Positions 5,492 to 6,107 of a stretch of 6,107 nt of DNA are shown here, one piece after another. Source of the DNA: an uncultured Clostridia bacterium. Its GTDB lineage: Bacteria > Bacillota > Clostridia > Christensenellales > Aristaeellaceae. The notes beneath the pieces are model-generated. The model was not told the origin of the DNA, searched no databases, and was given only the letters and a program-made list of their open reading frames with translations. The translations under genes were made by a program, and so were the position numbers. Each line of letters opens with the position of its first letter. The stretch's first letter is position 1. The stretch spans positions 1 to 6,107 of the forward strand of contig CAMOHY010000143.1 in the NCBI GenBank assembly GCA_946615495.1. The letters run 5' to 3'.

Positions 5492-6107
5492 ATGAAAATT
5501 ACGGGAATTGAGTGGGGAAAAGTATCGATACCGCTCAGAACGCCATTTAAAACGGCGCTGCGCACAGTGGCCAGCGTGGAAGACATCATTGTAAAGATAT
5601 ACACGGATACGGATGCAATAGGCTTTGGCGAAGCGCCGCCTACCGGCGTGATTACCGGCGACACGGCGGGGAGTGTCTGCGCGGCGCTGCAGGACCATTT
5701 GGTTCCTCAGCTGCTGGGCCGTTCGGTGGACGATTTTGAGGACCTGATGCGCTTGGTGCAGGGCTGCATCGTGCACAACAGCAGCGCGAAGGCCGCTGTG
5801 GATATGGCGCTGTGGGATCTGTACGGAAAAATGTATGGCATTCCCGTTTATAAGCTGCTGGGCGGGGCCCGGAACACCCTGACCACGGACCTGACCATCA
5901 GCGTGAACGCGCCGGAGGAAATGGCGCGGGACGCAAAGATCGCCGTGGAACGGGGGTTTGATTGCCTTAAGATCAAGGTGGGCGTAAACCCCGCGCTGGA
6001 TACGGCGCGGCTGGCCGCCGTGCGCGCCGCTGTGCCCAAGGCCACCGTGCTGCGCATCGACGCCAACCAGGCCTGGAAGCCCAAGGAGGCGGTGCGCATC
6101 CTGAACG
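5492..6107 (+). CDS. ykfB: L-Ala-D/L-Glu epimerase, enolase superfamily (N-terminal 205 residues; 3' end outside the window)
   Basis: The frame starts at ATG 5492 and is open to the window edge, so the C-terminal part is missing; the family is about 360 residues long. The enzyme inverts the glutamate centre of L-Ala-D-Glu released from peptidoglycan stem peptides, using Mg2+, to give L-Ala-L-Glu that ordinary peptidases can cut. The N-terminal capping domain shows PFKTALRTV with R24, the substrate-binding arginine position of B. subtilis YkfB, and GFGEAPPTGVITGDT, nearly the YkfB wording. SSAKAAVDMALWDL leads into the barrel. The KIKV motif places the catalytic lysines at K160 and K162, the same numbers as I recall for YkfB. 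RIDANQAW carries the first metal ligand at D190 (D191 in YkfB). The remaining metal ligands and the second catalytic lysine lie beyond the window. The upstream amino-sugar kinase fits a muropeptide-salvage role. Another dipeptide specificity within the epimerase family is the main alternative. Confidence 0.92.
   Translation, partial: MKITGIEWGKVSIPLRTPFKTALRTVASVEDIIVKIYTDTDAIGFGEAPPTGVITGDTAGSVCAALQDHLVPQLLGRSVDDFEDLMRLVQGCIVHNSSAKAAVDMALWDLYGKMYGIPVYKLLGGARNTLTTDLTISVNAPEEMARDAKIAVERGFDCLKIKVGVNPALDTARLAAVRAAVPKATVLRIDANQAWKPKEAVRILN

Noticed and set aside
5487..5495. Three-codon ATG-ATA-TGA frame overlapping the epimerase start, as a possible start-stop regulatory element
   Set aside because: It most simply arises from two nearby ATGs. 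The GGAGGG site is spaced 8 bases from ATG 5492 but only 3 from ATG 5487, so ribosomes should choose 5492.

Overview
All six protein-coding genes that can be supported lie on the + strand. The DNA is GC-rich, with strong G/C preference at third codon positions, but the proteins read like those of low-GC Firmicutes. The ABC transporter resembles Bacillus subtilis NupNOPQ (YufNOPQ), the last gene resembles B. subtilis YkfB, and ribosome binding sites are of the AGGAGG type. The best guess is a GC-rich member of the Clostridia, such as a gut Christensenellales or Oscillospirales relative. This is inference from sequence style and recalled families; no search was run.

Region 1 (1-4318) is a BMP-family ABC import operon. 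It holds the C-terminal end of the substrate-binding lipoprotein, a double-domain ATPase, and two permeases. The last three genes are tightly coupled: an ATGA overlap joins ATPase and permease 1, and a TAATG overlap joins the two permeases. Between the binding-protein gene and the ATPase gene are 112 bases with a terminator-like hairpin and a second, very GC-rich palindrome. This is probably where the abundant binding-protein mRNA ends or is protected while some transcription reads through. A clear intrinsic terminator follows permease 2. Relatives of this importer carry purine nucleosides, but the substrate here cannot be read from the sequence.

Region 2 (4319-6107) looks like cell-wall (muropeptide) salvage. 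A BadF/BadG-type amino-sugar kinase is followed by the first 205 codons of an L-Ala-D/L-Glu epimerase, cut by the window edge. The kinase would phosphorylate GlcNAc and/or MurNAc released from peptidoglycan. The epimerase would convert the L-Ala-D-Glu dipeptide from the stem peptide to L-Ala-L-Glu so that it can be degraded. The epimerase has its own near-consensus sigma-A promoter.

The least expected feature is the leader of the kinase gene. It can form two mutually exclusive hairpins, one of which buries the ribosome binding site, so it may be a cis-acting RNA switch. No mobile element, CRISPR array, tRNA or rRNA was seen.
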